DNA of 64,000 nucleotides from Chrysoporthe austroafricana (taxonomy: Eukaryota > Ascomycota > Sordariomycetes > Diaporthales > Cryphonectriaceae). The notes beneath the pieces were generated by a model, which was not told the DNA's origin, ran no database searches, and saw nothing but the letters and a program-made list of their open reading frames with translations. A program made the position numbers and the translations under genes. Within the stretch, counting starts at the first letter, position 1. Every line of letters starts with the position of its first letter. The stretch covers positions 4,278,001-4,342,000 of the forward strand of contig JYIP02000001.1 in assembly GCA_001051155.2 (NCBI GenBank). The letters run 5' to 3'. Positions 36,072 through 47,187 of this stretch are shown piece by piece.

Positions 36072-37952
36072 TCACATCTCCCCCTTGCCCTTCGCAAACC
36101 TGGCCCTGAGCCTGTTCTTTAGTCTGGTCAGAGTCATCTCTGGGCCCTCATCGGCGGCCACGAAGCGCCTGACCAACAAATTGAACATTCCGCCAAATGC
36201 CAACGCAATGGCTGTGGACGTAAATATGATGACATTGTATGGCATACTGAAGTCCGGAGTGGGCAGGTTGAGTAGCAGCGCGGTAGTACGGAGGTTGGAT
36301 GTTGACGCGCCGCTGAGAATCGTAATGACTGCACCAGGGACGTCGAAGCCTCTGTTGGCGTCCGGCGGGTACTCGGTGTAACGCAAGATGGACTTCTCGA
36401 AGTCGTAGGTAAGGAAGACGGTGGACTTGGGCGGGATGCGGAGCTTCACTTCGAGTTGTGTGCCTCGCGTCCGGTCGAGGGCGGGGCGGTAGTAGATGTC
36501 CTGGATGACGTTCTCGTGCTTGCCATTAGGTGTCTCAATAACGCGGGCCTCGAGAGTGTGCAGGTATATGCGCATGAACCAGGGTAGCGACTCCATATAG
36601 ACGAATTCGACGCTCTCGGTGTCGCTGGGATTCGTGAGAATGGTCTGGACGCCCCCACGCTCCTGACCGTGGCCCGTCAAACTGCGCTCGGCATAGAGCG
36701 GTGGCACATCAGGTTGGAGGAATTGATCTGCCCCACTTTGAGCAGCCTCGCCTCCCTCAACCTGTGGGAGGTATAGCTCGATCGTGGTCTCAGGACTGGC
36801 TTTGTAGCACCGGGACCGACCATCGTCGTTCCTCGTCTCCTGAACACCTTCCGATACCCATACGGGTCGACTGTCTGGGAGCTCGAGACAGACTGGCGGC
36901 ACCTCTGCATCGGCCAGGGGACAGCTACCCTGGATGCTCTTGCCGAAGATGTTCGAAACAGACCACTCTTGGCCAACACTATATTCTACAGGGAAGCATG
37001 TGTCATCAGAGTGATACAGCTTGGAGTTGTTGCATTTCAGTTCGTGGCCTGGAGGCGGCCGAGGGATTGGGTTGTCTATATCAAATGTTAGTCGAGTTTC
37101 AGGAGTCAACAACAGGATCCCGCACACACCCCTTGGCCTTCTCGACCGGTCAATATCGAGCACCATGTCGATCGATTGCTCGATCTCTAGCACACACTCG
37201 CTCTCTGTGGGACACACTGGCTTGACATCGATAGCCATGCTCTGCCATGATGAGTCGAACAGCTTGTGCCCGTCAAGCAGGCTTGCGATGCCGACCTTTC
37301 CCTTGCAGGGTAGTAGTTTGAGGAAGGGAGTTAGGTTTTCGGTACATACGACCTCCCTCGGCAGCGTGCCATGAAGTAGGTGTAGGTTTGAGGTCGTCGC
37401 TTCCAAGTGGTCGCCCTCGGGCTGGAAAGACATGACCGGCCGAGTCGTCCGGGTCCCGTCTATGAAGTTCAGGGAGGCGCAGAAGAGCCCGGACAGCGCG
37501 TTCGTGAGGGTGAGCCATTTGCGGTCGGCCCTGTAACCAGCATGTGTCAGAGCAGGCCATCAAACTGAGAAGTATGGGATTGGTGTTGGGACATACTCCT
37601 CTTCGGCGTCCGCGTCCAGCCACGCCCACAGCTCAACCCCCGTGCCCCCTTCCCTCGTGCCGCCCCACGGCCTCACGCCCCAGCTCTCAGCGTCCCATCT
37701 CCCTAGGCTGAACCGCAGATGCAGCTCCTTTGTACCCGAGTATTCCAATATCTGTGCCAACGATCGCGGGAAGAACCGGAAATTGTGCGCCTCAAACTCG
37801 GAGACGGTGGTGTTGGACCGGAAGTTGAAGCTGGCGAGCAGCGCCGACAGGGGCAGCGGCTTCAGAACCAGCTGTTCATGGTAGTCGGACGCGGATATTG
37901 GTATCGCAAGGGAGCAAAGCACCGAGATAAGCAGGGTCAGTTGGTGGCGCAT
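36072..37952 (-). CDS. GPI16: GPI transamidase component Gpi16 (PIG-T)
   Basis: Two exons, 37952-37597 and 37530-36072, with a 66-bp intron (GTATGT donor, CTGAC branch, TTACAG acceptor). They give 604 residues, close to yeast Gpi16 (about 610). The N-terminus is a signal peptide (MRHQLTLLISVLCSLAIPIS). Family motifs include RSLAQILEYSGTKELHLRFS, the ERSLTGHGQERGG segment, TESVEFVYMESLPWFMRIYL and LRIPPKSTVFLTYDFEKSIL. One C-terminal membrane span (YNVIIFTSTAIALAFGGMFN) precedes a short basic tail. Gpi16 is a lumenal subunit of the ER complex that attaches GPI anchors to secreted proteins. It shares a 457-bp divergent promoter region with LUC7. Confidence 0.95.
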
Positions 37953-38409
37953 CGTGGGCTATGGACCGTCCATTTGAGCAGGGAGGGTTTGGAGGGCTTG
38001 GAAGCTGTGTCGCTGGAGCGAACGTTGTTTGAAGACAAGGTTCGCGGGATGATCTTGCACGTGGAGCTTAATCACCACAAACCTGGGGAAGACAGGGCAG
38101 GGGTCTGCTGCAGCCAACAGGACAGTTACTGTGATACTGCAGACAGGGGGTCGGTGCGCTAATCTTCAGCCTCAATCCGTGGGTCGGCGGCGCTGAGGTG
38201 CTGAATAAGGTTCTTCCAGGCCCAGAACTTCAGCGAGTCGCAACATTGAACAAACCGCAACCGACAACGAACTTCTCTCGCCCTCTACCGCCCACGACAA
38301 CTCCTCGCACCGCATGAACCTAGAATTCTTTCCGACAACCGCACCTTGACCTGCATACTCTGGAGAGAAAGCGCCCAGATAGACTGCTGAAGGAGTCTGC
38401 GATCTCGAG
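37953..38409. promoter_or_regulatory. Divergent promoter region GPI16 / LUC7
   Basis: 457 bp between two outward-facing start codons, so it must hold both 5' UTRs and promoters. I see no clear TATA box. Confidence 0.5.
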
Positions 38410-39354
38410 ATGGCAGCAGAGCAGAGAAAGCTGCTCGGTAAGCCCCCCCCCCGCCAGCCCCCATCACTCTAGCCACCCGATGTGCAGGCTTCCTGACCTC
38501 TCTCAGAGCAGCTCATGGGCGGCGGAATAGCCGCGCGCTCCTCGCAGATTTCTCTCACGGACCCCAAGGCCTGCCGTTCCTACATCGCGGGTACCTGCCC
38601 GCACGACCTCTTCACCAACACCAAGCAGGACCTGGGGCCCTGCCCGAAGGTGCACTCGGAGGCGCTCAAGGCCGAGTATGAGGCGCTCCCCGAGGCGGAG
38701 CGCAGGCGCCACGGCTTCGAGTACGACTACATGCGCGACCTGCAGAAGTACATCGATGAGTGCAATCGGCGCATTGACGTCGCGCAGCGCCGGCTGGAGA
38801 AGACGCCCGACGAGATCCGCCAGACGAACGTGCTCCTCAAGGCCATCAGCGACCTGACGGCGAGCATCAACAACGGGCTGCTAGAGGTCGAAGTACTAGG
38901 CGAGTTAGGCGAGGTAGGCCGGGCTTACGACGAGTTCTTCCGGGTCCGGCAAGCCATGCAGCAGAAGATGGAGAGGGAGAAGGAGCTCAAGGCGCTGAGC
39001 GACACCAGCGGGCCGAGCGGGCATCAGAAGCTGCAAGTTTGTGACGTGTGTGGTGCCTACCTATCACGGCTAGACAACGACAGGAGGTTGGCCGATCACT
39101 TCTACGGCAAGATGCACCTCGGCTATGCGCAGATGCGCAAGACCTATGATTCCTTCCCCAAGGAGATGAGGGGACGATCGAGAGGGCTGATGATGGGCGG
39201 TGGTGGCATGGGTGGTGGGGATGACGTGGATATGGGTGGTGTACCCACTGGCCCCGGCGGCGGTGGTGATTGGGGACGTGGACCAAGAGGCCCTCGTGGG
39301 CCCGGCGGAGGGGGGTACAGAGGAGGTCGTGGCCGGTACCGTGGCGGCTGGTAG
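38410..39354 (+). CDS. LUC7: U1 snRNP-associated splicing factor Luc7
   Basis: The start is an ATG at 38410 in a 28-bp first exon. A 69-bp intron (38438-38506, GTAAGC donor) follows, then exon 38507-39354; 291 residues. Domain order: N-terminal helix, CCCH zinc finger with C32, C40, C55 and H59 (CRSYIAGTCPHDLF), coiled coil (about 80-170), and a C2H2 finger with C188, C191, H207 and H213 (VCDVCGAYLSRLDND). The C-terminal tail is rich in Gly and Arg, with RGG-type repeats. Luc7 sits in the U1 snRNP and steadies 5' splice-site choice. Without the short first exon the protein would lack its conserved MAAEQRKLLEQLMG start. Confidence 0.95.
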
Positions 39355-40980
39355 GGGGTTGTTTTACTGCTCCTGTCTAAAGATAGGATACACGATCCTC
39401 AGGCTGTGAGGCCAGAGCTCCGGAGGACACACCGGACATCTCTTCCAGACGCCGTCAAGTCTCGTCCGCCGTTCAGACCCCAAGATGGCCTCGACCAAAC
39501 TGAAGCCCAGACGATTGTCAATCGTCATGGGGTTTCGTGATGGACTGGACCACTAAGGATCCAGCGTGCGACTTGGGATGGACCGTGCCATATGTCGAGA
39601 GGCGTGGCCTCAGATGCCAGCCGTCACATATATAACGCGGCAGCTTTGGCAGCAACAAGAGACGTGCGAAGAGGCAAGAGCAAGCTGGAAAGACTTTTCG
39701 GATGATCGGCATTGGGGTTTCTCGGCGTCCTAGGCATTCCGGTATTTGGGAACCACAGGCACGATTCCCATGGTTTATCGATACCACAAAAGGCACGGCG
39801 CAAGGCCACCAGAACGAAGACACCACTTGTGCGATGCGATGACGGGCTGTCTCGCCGGCAGGAGACGTATTGCTTAGAGCAAGCAGAGCAATAGAGCTCT
39901 TAGACTTTTACGTGCTCAGCGGCATGATATATGATAGTTCGCATATAATGGACCCGGAAGAATGTGCTAGCATGCAAAATTCTATTGGAGCGCTATCAGC
40001 AAATACTGATCTACCATGACCCTTGTGTATGTGTATCTCTGGTATCCTAATTCATCTCATCATGAAAGCAAACAAAGCCCAAGTCCGATGCTCAACGATC
40101 ATACTATTTAACGCTGCCAATTATCCCGCTGAGTGACAGCGTAGTGAACTTCCTCCAAAGCCAACTTCTTTTCACGTGTCCATGATCATGCTGCCGGTCC
40201 TTTTTGATGACATTATCCGCTGTGAGAATTTAGTTGATTTCTCTGCACCAGTGAGTTCCTTAGCCTGGCCAGTTCATGGCTGGAGGTTTCTCGCCGGCCT
40301 TTCCTTCCAGAGCCAGCCTCGGTACTTGACGAGAACCATCATGGGCTCGATGTTGGCTGGACTAGGCCATGATAACCCCCGATCAATTGGCCACCCAGTT
40401 GCCCACCGAGTCCAATCATCCGAAGATTTTTGTCTGCTATTGGAAACTCCAGCAGCTCGTCCAGCTGAAAACCAAATTCGCTCTACTCGCATCAGTGTCT
40501 TTTTCAGTCTCAGATTCGACAGCACCTCTCTTCATGTCGACGTTCACGAATTTCCACTCTGCCGGAGTTGAACTATGCGCTCGACCACGGGTTGAGCCTG
40601 ACCAAGAAACGCCCACCAGAGATAGTTCATCCAACACCTATTATATGATCCCGTTTCGCCACCCGATCGCTAGACTTAATAGGCTCGATCCCGATTCCGA
40701 CAAACGAGCTCGCATGTCGTGGACCTAAACGGCAGTATCTTTAGCACGGTATATAGGAATATTGCCGGTCCGATATAGACGATGTGCATTGCCCAGCCAA
40801 GACTAGATCAGAAGGGTGCCAGAAAGTCGCCCGGCCCGTGCTTCTATCTCCCAGCCCCAGGTCTCGAGCTCAGGCTGGAAGCCCGGCAACTGGTCCAGCT
40901 AGGACAGACAGCATCGGGGAAAGCCAATCGCTCGGTATCTCGTGCTTCTCTTCTTAGTCCCCGCAACCCCTCGGGTCCAC
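39355..40980. other. Intergenic between convergent LUC7 and RGG-protein genes
   Basis: 1.6 kb. Frames of 60-130 codons on both strands (for example 40176-40571 + and 39518-39826 -) show no domain, no supporting splice sites and no composition that favours coding. I see no gene. Confidence 0.4.
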
Positions 40981-42228
40981 CTAGGGTTGGATTGCCGCGT
41001 TCTTGGCGTCTTGTGACTCCATCTCCTCGTCCCATTTGCCCAGAGGTGACAATGGCGAGGCGAGGTCTGCCTTGATCGGGTTGTCGGTCTTGTTGTCCTT
41101 CGGGGCCGACGAGCCAGGCAGCGCTGGGAAGTCTTCGACATTTAAGACAGACTCTTTCGATGGTGCGGCAGAGGGCCCACCTTGCCGCGGCGGTGCCTCG
41201 AAGTATTCATCCCTCGAGCCAAAGCCTCCACGACCACCGCGGCCCCTGCCGCCTCTCCCTCTGCCACGACCTCCCCGGCCGCCGGTCATGAAGTCTGTAT
41301 CATCGCTTACAGCAAACCTACTGCCGGACAGCCCACCACCCCTGCTCGGCGCAGAGCCGCGGATGCCCCCGTTCGCGCCTCGAAAGTTATACCCACCCCT
41401 TCTCCTATCCTCCTCCACTGCTCTCTCCTCCTTACCCTCATCCCACGAACCACCAGCCTTCGCCTCCATGGCCTTGAGCTTGCGCTCCCTATTCCGCTCG
41501 CGCTCATCGTCCATCTGCCTGCGGTCCACGGCCTCGCGCCTCCTACGTTCCGCCTCCTCGGCGCGGCGTCTCTTGGCGTCCTCGGTCGCCTTCTCGACCG
41601 CAATCTCGTGGGACTGCCTGTCCTGCTCCTGCTGCTTGAACTTGGCGGCGCGCTCGGCGTTCAGGATGGCCATCTTCCTCATCTTCTCGGCAAGCTCGTC
41701 CTCAGTGAGCTTCGTCCTGGGGTTTGAACCCGAGGACATGCGCGCGTCGGAGGCCAGCTTTGGTCCACCATGGTGGCGACGCTCGGTGTGATTATTGGTG
41801 TTGTTGTCTACCTTTGGAGCATGGGCTGTGGGGCTCGAGGGGTGGGGGGAGCTGCTTGGGGCCGTGTTGTCGTTGTTATTGTTGGTATTATTGGAGTGAT
41901 TGGAGCGGTGGCTCCGAGGCGCGCGGGGTGTGGAGGGAGGTAGCTCTTGGGTGGCGTGTCGCGATTGCAAGAGACCCTTGGGTGCATCTATTGGCGACGC
42001 CACGGGGCCGGTGGTCGAGGGTTCATTGGCGTTCTGAGCGCTCAAGGGCGGTTGGGGTGCTGGTGTGAGAGCTTCAGTGGCGACCAGGGCTGGCCTGGAG
42101 GCCGGAGCTGGTGCTGAAGCTGGTGCCGGAGCTGGTTCTGGCGGGATATCGTGCTGTTGATCCTCTATGGGTTCAAACTCATCGGCGAAGAGGTCATCGT
42201 CGGTACGTCCGCCGAACTGGTCATCCAT
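40981..42228 (-). CDS. RGG-box, charged coiled-coil protein, putative RNA-binding
   Basis: 415 codons, no intron. The acidic N-terminus (RTDDDLFADEFEPIEDQQHD) is followed by a Pro/Ala and Ser/Asn-rich disordered region, then a long charged helix (about residues 170-270, starting TEDELAEKMRKMAILNAER). A Gly-Arg block (GGRGGRGRGRGGRGRGGRGG, about 325-345) and a C-terminal ESVLNVEDFPALPG segment complete it. RGG boxes bind RNA, and the LNxxDFPALP pattern occurs in some mRNA- or ribosome-associated proteins of the Stm1/HABP4 type. That similarity is loose, so I leave the family open. The antisense strand carries a long Ser/Pro-rich frame that is only a shadow of this gene. Confidence 0.8.
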   Translation of the reverse strand: MDDQFGGRTDDDLFADEFEPIEDQQHDIPPEPAPAPASAPAPASRPALVATEALTPAPQPPLSAQNANEPSTTGPVASPIDAPKGLLQSRHATQELPPSTPRAPRSHRSNHSNNTNNNNDNTAPSSSPHPSSPTAHAPKVDNNTNNHTERRHHGGPKLASDARMSSGSNPRTKLTEDELAEKMRKMAILNAERAAKFKQQEQDRQSHEIAVEKATEDAKRRRAEEAERRRREAVDRRQMDDERERNRERKLKAMEAKAGGSWDEGKEERAVEEDRRRGGYNFRGANGGIRGSAPSRGGGLSGSRFAVSDDTDFMTGGRGGRGRGRGGRGRGGRGGFGSRDEYFEAPPRQGGPSAAPSKESVLNVEDFPALPGSSAPKDNKTDNPIKADLASPLSPLGKWDEEMESQDAKNAAIQP

Positions 42229-42973
42229 ATTTGCTATTTGCGACAGGGAAGGTAGATTGGTTCAATATCCAGCGAGGGCACCTTTCAATCAAAGCCAAAG
42301 TCTTGAAGAGGCCAGAGCTATGCAATATGTGATATGGACGTGCTCAGGGGAGGGGAGTGTAGCAAGACACAATATGCAAGTCAGCGCAATATAAAACTCG
42401 AAGTTTTGTGAGGGGTGAGGACCGTGTCGGCTTGCACGTAGCTGGACTTGTCTTGGAAAAATGGAGACTGAGGGGAGCTCCGAAGGTTTGTGAAGCTGAG
42501 TCAGCATGAGCTCCCCATCCACAATCACAAGCAGATATCACGATGCGTAATATAGGCTGTTCAGTCCAACTGCCTCTCCCGTGCTCTGCTCAAACTTGCC
42601 TCATAACAATGTCATCTCGATATGCTGCAATGATCATTCACTATGAGCAGGATCTTGGCATCGACAGGGCATTCCGGCCCTGCAGGTCCGCTAAGGGGTA
42701 TTAGCTGGAAGTCGATCTAACTGCCGAGGAATTTGGAGGAGTCTCTGAAGTGCCGTGATCGTCCTAGTCCTGGTTCTGTCGAGACTCTCAATGTGGCTAT
42801 GCGGCCCTCATGGTCGGACAAGACCCCGCATAATAATGGTTTGCCGGGCCACTCGAATATGGCGCATCTGCCTTTAACTCATCCACTGGCCAGCCTGAAA
42901 ATAGCTTGGGAAATCAACAAGCAGCGAGGCTTTAGTGTTCTTCCAGCAGGTGATCAATGCGAGGAATATCAAG
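42229..42973. promoter_or_regulatory. Divergent region between RGG-protein gene and ADH
   Basis: 745 bp holding both 5' regions. No further gene is supported. Short frames overlap the ADH start region but lack an ATG in a better context. Confidence 0.4.
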
Positions 42974-44292
42974 ATGTCTCCTACAAATATTGAGACTGAG
43001 GCCCTTGTTGTGCGAAGTCCTGGAGACGACTTCGAGCTGGTCCCCATCATCCTGGACGAGATCAGAGGAAATGAGGTTCTGATTGACATGAAGTATTCGG
43101 GAATCTGCCACACGGTGAGCTCATTCTCTGTGCGTCGCCCTTCCGCCACGCGGATGCTAAGCGTCACCCCTAGGATATCGTCGTACAGACTGGCGAGCTG
43201 CCCATCCCGGAGTATCCTGTCATACTCGGCCACGAAGGGGCAGGTATCGTCAGGGCGATCGGGGAGGACGTCAAGGACAAGTCCTTCCAGGTCGGTGACC
43301 AGGTCCTCCTATCCTGGACCGTCTGCCAGAAGTGCACGCCATGCCTCGAAGGACGGCCCACATTCTGCATGCAGCACAACAGCCTGAACTTCAGGGCCGT
43401 ACGGCTCCAAGACGGAAGCACGCCAGCGAGGCTCCGAGACGGCACGACGACGGTCCGGAGTCAGTTCTTCGGGCATTCCTCTTTCGCGCGCATGTCAGTC
43501 GTCGACAGCTACAGTGTGGTCAAGTGCCCGGTGCCGGACATGCTCCCTTGCTACGCGCCGCTGGGTTGTGGATTCCAGACCGGCGCGGGCACCATCTTGA
43601 ACGCCGTTACGCCCACGAAGGGCGCACGTGTCGTCGTCTTCGGTCTGGGCAGTGTTGGGCTCGCGGCCCTGATGGCTGCTGCGCATCTGGAAGTGAAGCA
43701 GCTGGTCGGCGTTGACGTTGTCGATAGTAAGCTAACGCTGGCGAGGGACTTCGGTGCCACAGATACTGTCAACTCAGCCATGGAGGGTGACAGTCTGGTT
43801 TCTCGGCTGAAGGAGATCACGGGCGGCGGCGCAGATGTGGCGATCGATTGTAGTGGTGCGCCTCGTGCCCTCCAGGCTGCTCTGGACTGCATTGGCTATG
43901 GTGGCTCGGCAATCTCTGTGGGTGTGCCTCCCCCGGACTTCAAGGTCGATCTGGACGCCCTCGCGTTCTTCTTGGGCAACAAGACGTTTCGGTCGGTCAT
44001 AGAAGGGCAGTCGACGCCGTCTAAGGTTTGAAGTGCCTCTTCGCAGATGTTCTTTACATGGATTTACATGCTGATATCTCGCCGTAACAGTTTCTACCGG
44101 AACTCGTCAAGCTTCATCAGTATGGCAGGTTTCCAATCGATAAGATCTGCAAAGTTTACTCGATCAAGGACTTCAAACAGGCGTTGCACGATATGCACGA
44201 GGGCAAAGTACTGCGTCCCCACGCTTGCTGTCTCGGAATATGACTGACGGATTAATACCCAGGTAATCAAACCGATCATCGAATGGGACTAA
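42974..44292 (+). CDS. Zinc-dependent alcohol dehydrogenase (aryl-alcohol type)
   Basis: Four exons, 42974-43114, 43174-44025, 44091-44207 and 44263-44292, with introns of 59, 65 and 55 bp, all in phase 0; 379 residues. The catalytic zinc ligands are C45 (GICHTD), H67 (GHE) and C179 (PLGCGFQTGAG). The structural zinc has C98, C101, C104 and C112 (VCQKCTPCLEGRPTFC). The Rossmann motif GLGSVG is at 204-209, followed by VGVDVVD, whose Asp suits NAD. The last exon codes only VIKPIIEWD. It was found because the family ends GKVIKP and because the third exon otherwise runs into an unrelated tail. The class oxidises primary or aromatic alcohols. The substrate is not evident. Confidence 0.92.
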
Positions 44293-44769
44293 GCACATTA
44301 ATGCCTGGATCGCATGGTGGGAAATGCGCTGCAGTTCGCCATGTATACTGCCTGGCCCTGCAACGGCCCGTAATTCTGTAACTTCGATTACTGGATAGAC
44401 TCGCATCTTCTAGGCTGCTGAGAAATTATTGCGCTGCAATTAGCAGCAAGTTCATACTAATTCTTTTGAAGGTCCGGGCTCGTAGATGTTCTGAGAAGAA
44501 GGTATAAACGGTTTCGAAGAGGACACACACCCAAGCTTTAGTAAATTTATGGCTGGCATGTATTTATTATCCGTAATGATACCCCCCCCCCCCCGGCTTG
44601 ATCCTCTTGATATCTTCGCAGTCGTCTTACCTCTGCTCAATTCGTCTTTTTTCTTCTTCTTCTTCTTTTCTTTTCTTTTTTATTTTTTTTTTTTGTAGGA
44701 AGGGGGAAGTTTGTTATTTCTCAATCTATTGATCAGCTTTATTTATAAGTCCCTTTCACAATAGGTGCT
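44293..44769. other. Intergenic between convergent ADH and GH94
   Basis: Contains a 13-C run at 44582-44594 and a long pyrimidine tract (T with CTT repeats) at about 44641-44695. These are simple sequence with no gene. Confidence 0.6.
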
Positions 44770-47187
44770 CTATTCATACGGCACCGTGACATCAACCCGG
44801 TACGTCATTCCAGCCTGGATGTTGGTAACATGTGCTCCAGGCAGTCTTTGACCATCCAGCATGATGTCGACAGTCTTTACATTTCCACGCCGGATGTCCA
44901 CGTACACGATAGCTCCGCGGAACAACCGTTTCACTTTCATTCCCTCCCAATGTGACGGCAGCTGCGGCTCCACCCACAATCCAATAGCATCACCACGCAG
45001 GCCGCAGAGGCCTTCGATAAAGCTCCGATAAACCCACGACACCGTCCCGGTGTTGAACAGTTGACTGGAACGTCCTGCCCTGTCCGGAATTTCCTTCCAT
45101 CCACCCCGGTAGTAGTTTGGGATATACACCGGCAGCTGTCCCCTGCGCACGTAGTCATCCTCGTCCGGGCCTGGTAGCATCTGTCTGAGCAGCCGATAGG
45201 CGCGATCCGCCTGACCGATGCTGTACAGAGCATGGATGTAGAACGCTGCGGCATGATTATACACCGCGCCGTTCTCGCCTTGACCAGGGAACTTCTGCGT
45301 GACCCGCCCAATGTCCTCCCTCATCCCACTGAAAGGAGGCCAGAACATCAGCACGCCGTATGGCGTACTAAGCATCTCATCGATGAGCGGCAGCATCCTC
45401 TGCATCTTCATGAAGTTCGCCGCACCACCGAGGATCGACCAAGCCTGCGGGTTCAGCCAGAGCTTCCCTTCTGTGTCACTCTTTACACCGAAAGAGACAC
45501 CGTCATCTGTGATGCCCCGCGAGAACCAGTCCCCGTCCCAGAGGTACTTGTTGGCGGCCTCATTCACCGCCTTGGCTCCTTCTGTGTATTTTATAGCCAT
45601 GTCTGACTTGTCAATTTGCGAACAAATGTCCGCCCAGATCTTGAGTGCGTACCCCGTTGCCACGGTCAGCCAGCCGGATACGCCCTTTCCCTTGAGCCCG
45701 ACCATATTCATCGGATCACACCAGTCACCTTGGCCAATGTAGCTCAGGCCCCGGTGATCTCGAGCGTCGTCCGAAAGCAGCCAGTCCATCGCGCGGCAGA
45801 GGCGCTCCAACACGGTGAATGTACTCCCGTGAACATCCGTGATACTCTCATCGAGCAGATCGAAATCGGCCGTTTCGTTCAGGTATACCTCTAGAGCGAT
45901 CGGCAGCCAGACGCAGTGGTCAGTGTGCGGGACCTGGTTGATGTACTTGAGCTCCGCGTCAGGCGACAGCAGGATGCCGTCCGGCATGGCGCCTGTTTTC
46001 TCCTGCTGAGAGAGGGCTGTAAGAATGGACTTGCGGGCTACGGGCGCGTTGATATACGCCATCCCCATGTTGTCTTGGAGGTAGTTGCGTGTCTGCGGGT
46101 CGGTCGACAGGCGGTTCACGTCGCCGTGGTAAAAGACTTGTCGCGGAAGCCAGTTGTTGACGAAATCGTCGAGGTGGGGGTCCGGGCTTTGAATGTTGAG
46201 ACAGCCAACACCTCGACGCATGTAAGCCTGATAATCGTTGGCGGCCTTCGAGAAGCCTGCGTCGTGAAGATACTTATTCTTGAGGGACCGGATCTCGGAG
46301 TCATCTACGGCGGGACCGAACATGAAGCGATATGACTGACTCTTGCCCGGCTCAAGGTCGAGGCGGTACTGTACCGCTGCAACAGGTGTCTCGTATCGTG
46401 CGTCGCTCCTCTTCAACTCCGCCGCCTCGAATATCGCCGAGGGTGCCTGGAGACCACCTTCTCCCTCGAAAGCCCCCTGTCTGGCTTCCCAAGCAATCGG
46501 CGGGACGCTGCAGAGGAAATACGTCTTGTCCTTCAATTTCTTGTTCTTGAAGTAGTCCTCAGCCTTTTGGTATGGTGTAACGCAGCTAGCCACGATTCCA
46601 GACAGGTCATCTCGGTACTCTGCGCCTTGGTTCATCCACGACATATAGCCGATGGTGAAGTAAGGATAAACACTGATCTTCCTTCTCCAAGATGACGCAT
46701 TGGTGACTGTCACAGTCCACAGCTCGGCGACATCGTGAGTAGTCAACGTCAACGTCATCTCCACCTTCATTCCATCTAGCCCCTCGACCGTCCACGATGC
46801 ATCGCTCTTTCCGACAGAGAACACAAATTTCTCTGGCTTGGCCCGCACGGGCTCGTGAGGCGCAGAAAAGATCGCTCCCGTCTCCTCATCCTTCACATAC
46901 ACGAACCGCCCCGGATGGTGGGAATAGTAGTTCTGCTCTGGCTGCATGAATGTCTTCCCCTCGATGTTTGGCGCATGGGAGTACTTGGCTGGCTCGGGTT
47001 GCATGAACTGCGAGGTGGCGTATCCTCGGCAGGTGAAGTGGATCATCATCTTCCGGTTCCACAGGAAGCTGCCAGCCTTCGGAAGGGCCACTGGGTCGGT
47101 GAGCTCGTAGCGGTCTCCATTCTCAGTTGGGCCGAGGAGATCGTGGGCTCTGTTTGACGAGAGCATGGCGGAGTGGTGTAACTGCAT
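44770..47187 (-). CDS. Glycoside hydrolase family 94 disaccharide phosphorylase
   Basis: 805 codons, no intron. The N-terminal beta-sandwich covers about residues 30-300, with HHPGRFVYVKDEETGAIFS at 90-108. An (alpha/alpha)6 barrel covers about 330-700. The general-acid Asp candidate is D491 in IGQGDWCDPMNM; GH94 phosphorylases usually have GDWND. Substrate and phosphate-site motifs include PHTDHCVWLP at 420-429, ENGAVYNHAAAF at 638-649 and FNTGTVSWVYR at 711-721. GH94 enzymes split beta-glucosides with phosphate. Fungal members include cellobionic acid phosphorylase, which acts on oxidised cellulose fragments in the cytoplasm; no secretion signal is visible here. Cellobionic acid is a likely substrate but remains inference. 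Confidence 0.9.
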   Translation of the reverse strand: MQLHHSAMLSSNRAHDLLGPTENGDRYELTDPVALPKAGSFLWNRKMMIHFTCRGYATSQFMQPEPAKYSHAPNIEGKTFMQPEQNYYSHHPGRFVYVKDEETGAIFSAPHEPVRAKPEKFVFSVGKSDASWTVEGLDGMKVEMTLTLTTHDVAELWTVTVTNASSWRRKISVYPYFTIGYMSWMNQGAEYRDDLSGIVASCVTPYQKAEDYFKNKKLKDKTYFLCSVPPIAWEARQGAFEGEGGLQAPSAIFEAAELKRSDARYETPVAAVQYRLDLEPGKSQSYRFMFGPAVDDSEIRSLKNKYLHDAGFSKAANDYQAYMRRGVGCLNIQSPDPHLDDFVNNWLPRQVFYHGDVNRLSTDPQTRNYLQDNMGMAYINAPVARKSILTALSQQEKTGAMPDGILLSPDAELKYINQVPHTDHCVWLPIALEVYLNETADFDLLDESITDVHGSTFTVLERLCRAMDWLLSDDARDHRGLSYIGQGDWCDPMNMVGLKGKGVSGWLTVATGYALKIWADICSQIDKSDMAIKYTEGAKAVNEAANKYLWDGDWFSRGITDDGVSFGVKSDTEGKLWLNPQAWSILGGAANFMKMQRMLPLIDEMLSTPYGVLMFWPPFSGMREDIGRVTQKFPGQGENGAVYNHAAAFYIHALYSIGQADRAYRLLRQMLPGPDEDDYVRRGQLPVYIPNYYRGGWKEIPDRAGRSSQLFNTGTVSWVYRSFIEGLCGLRGDAIGLWVEPQLPSHWEGMKVKRLFRGAIVYVDIRRGNVKTVDIMLDGQRLPGAHVTNIQAGMTYRVDVTVPYE

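Noticed and set aside
41003..41791. 262-codon plus-strand frame rich in Ser, Pro and Leu
   Set aside because: Exact antisense shadow of the RGG-box protein gene; its composition is the mirror of the Gly/Arg and charged regions.
44582..44594. Poly-C run, also at 63823-63835
   Set aside because: Simple sequence of a kind common in fungal intergenic DNA; no associated structure.
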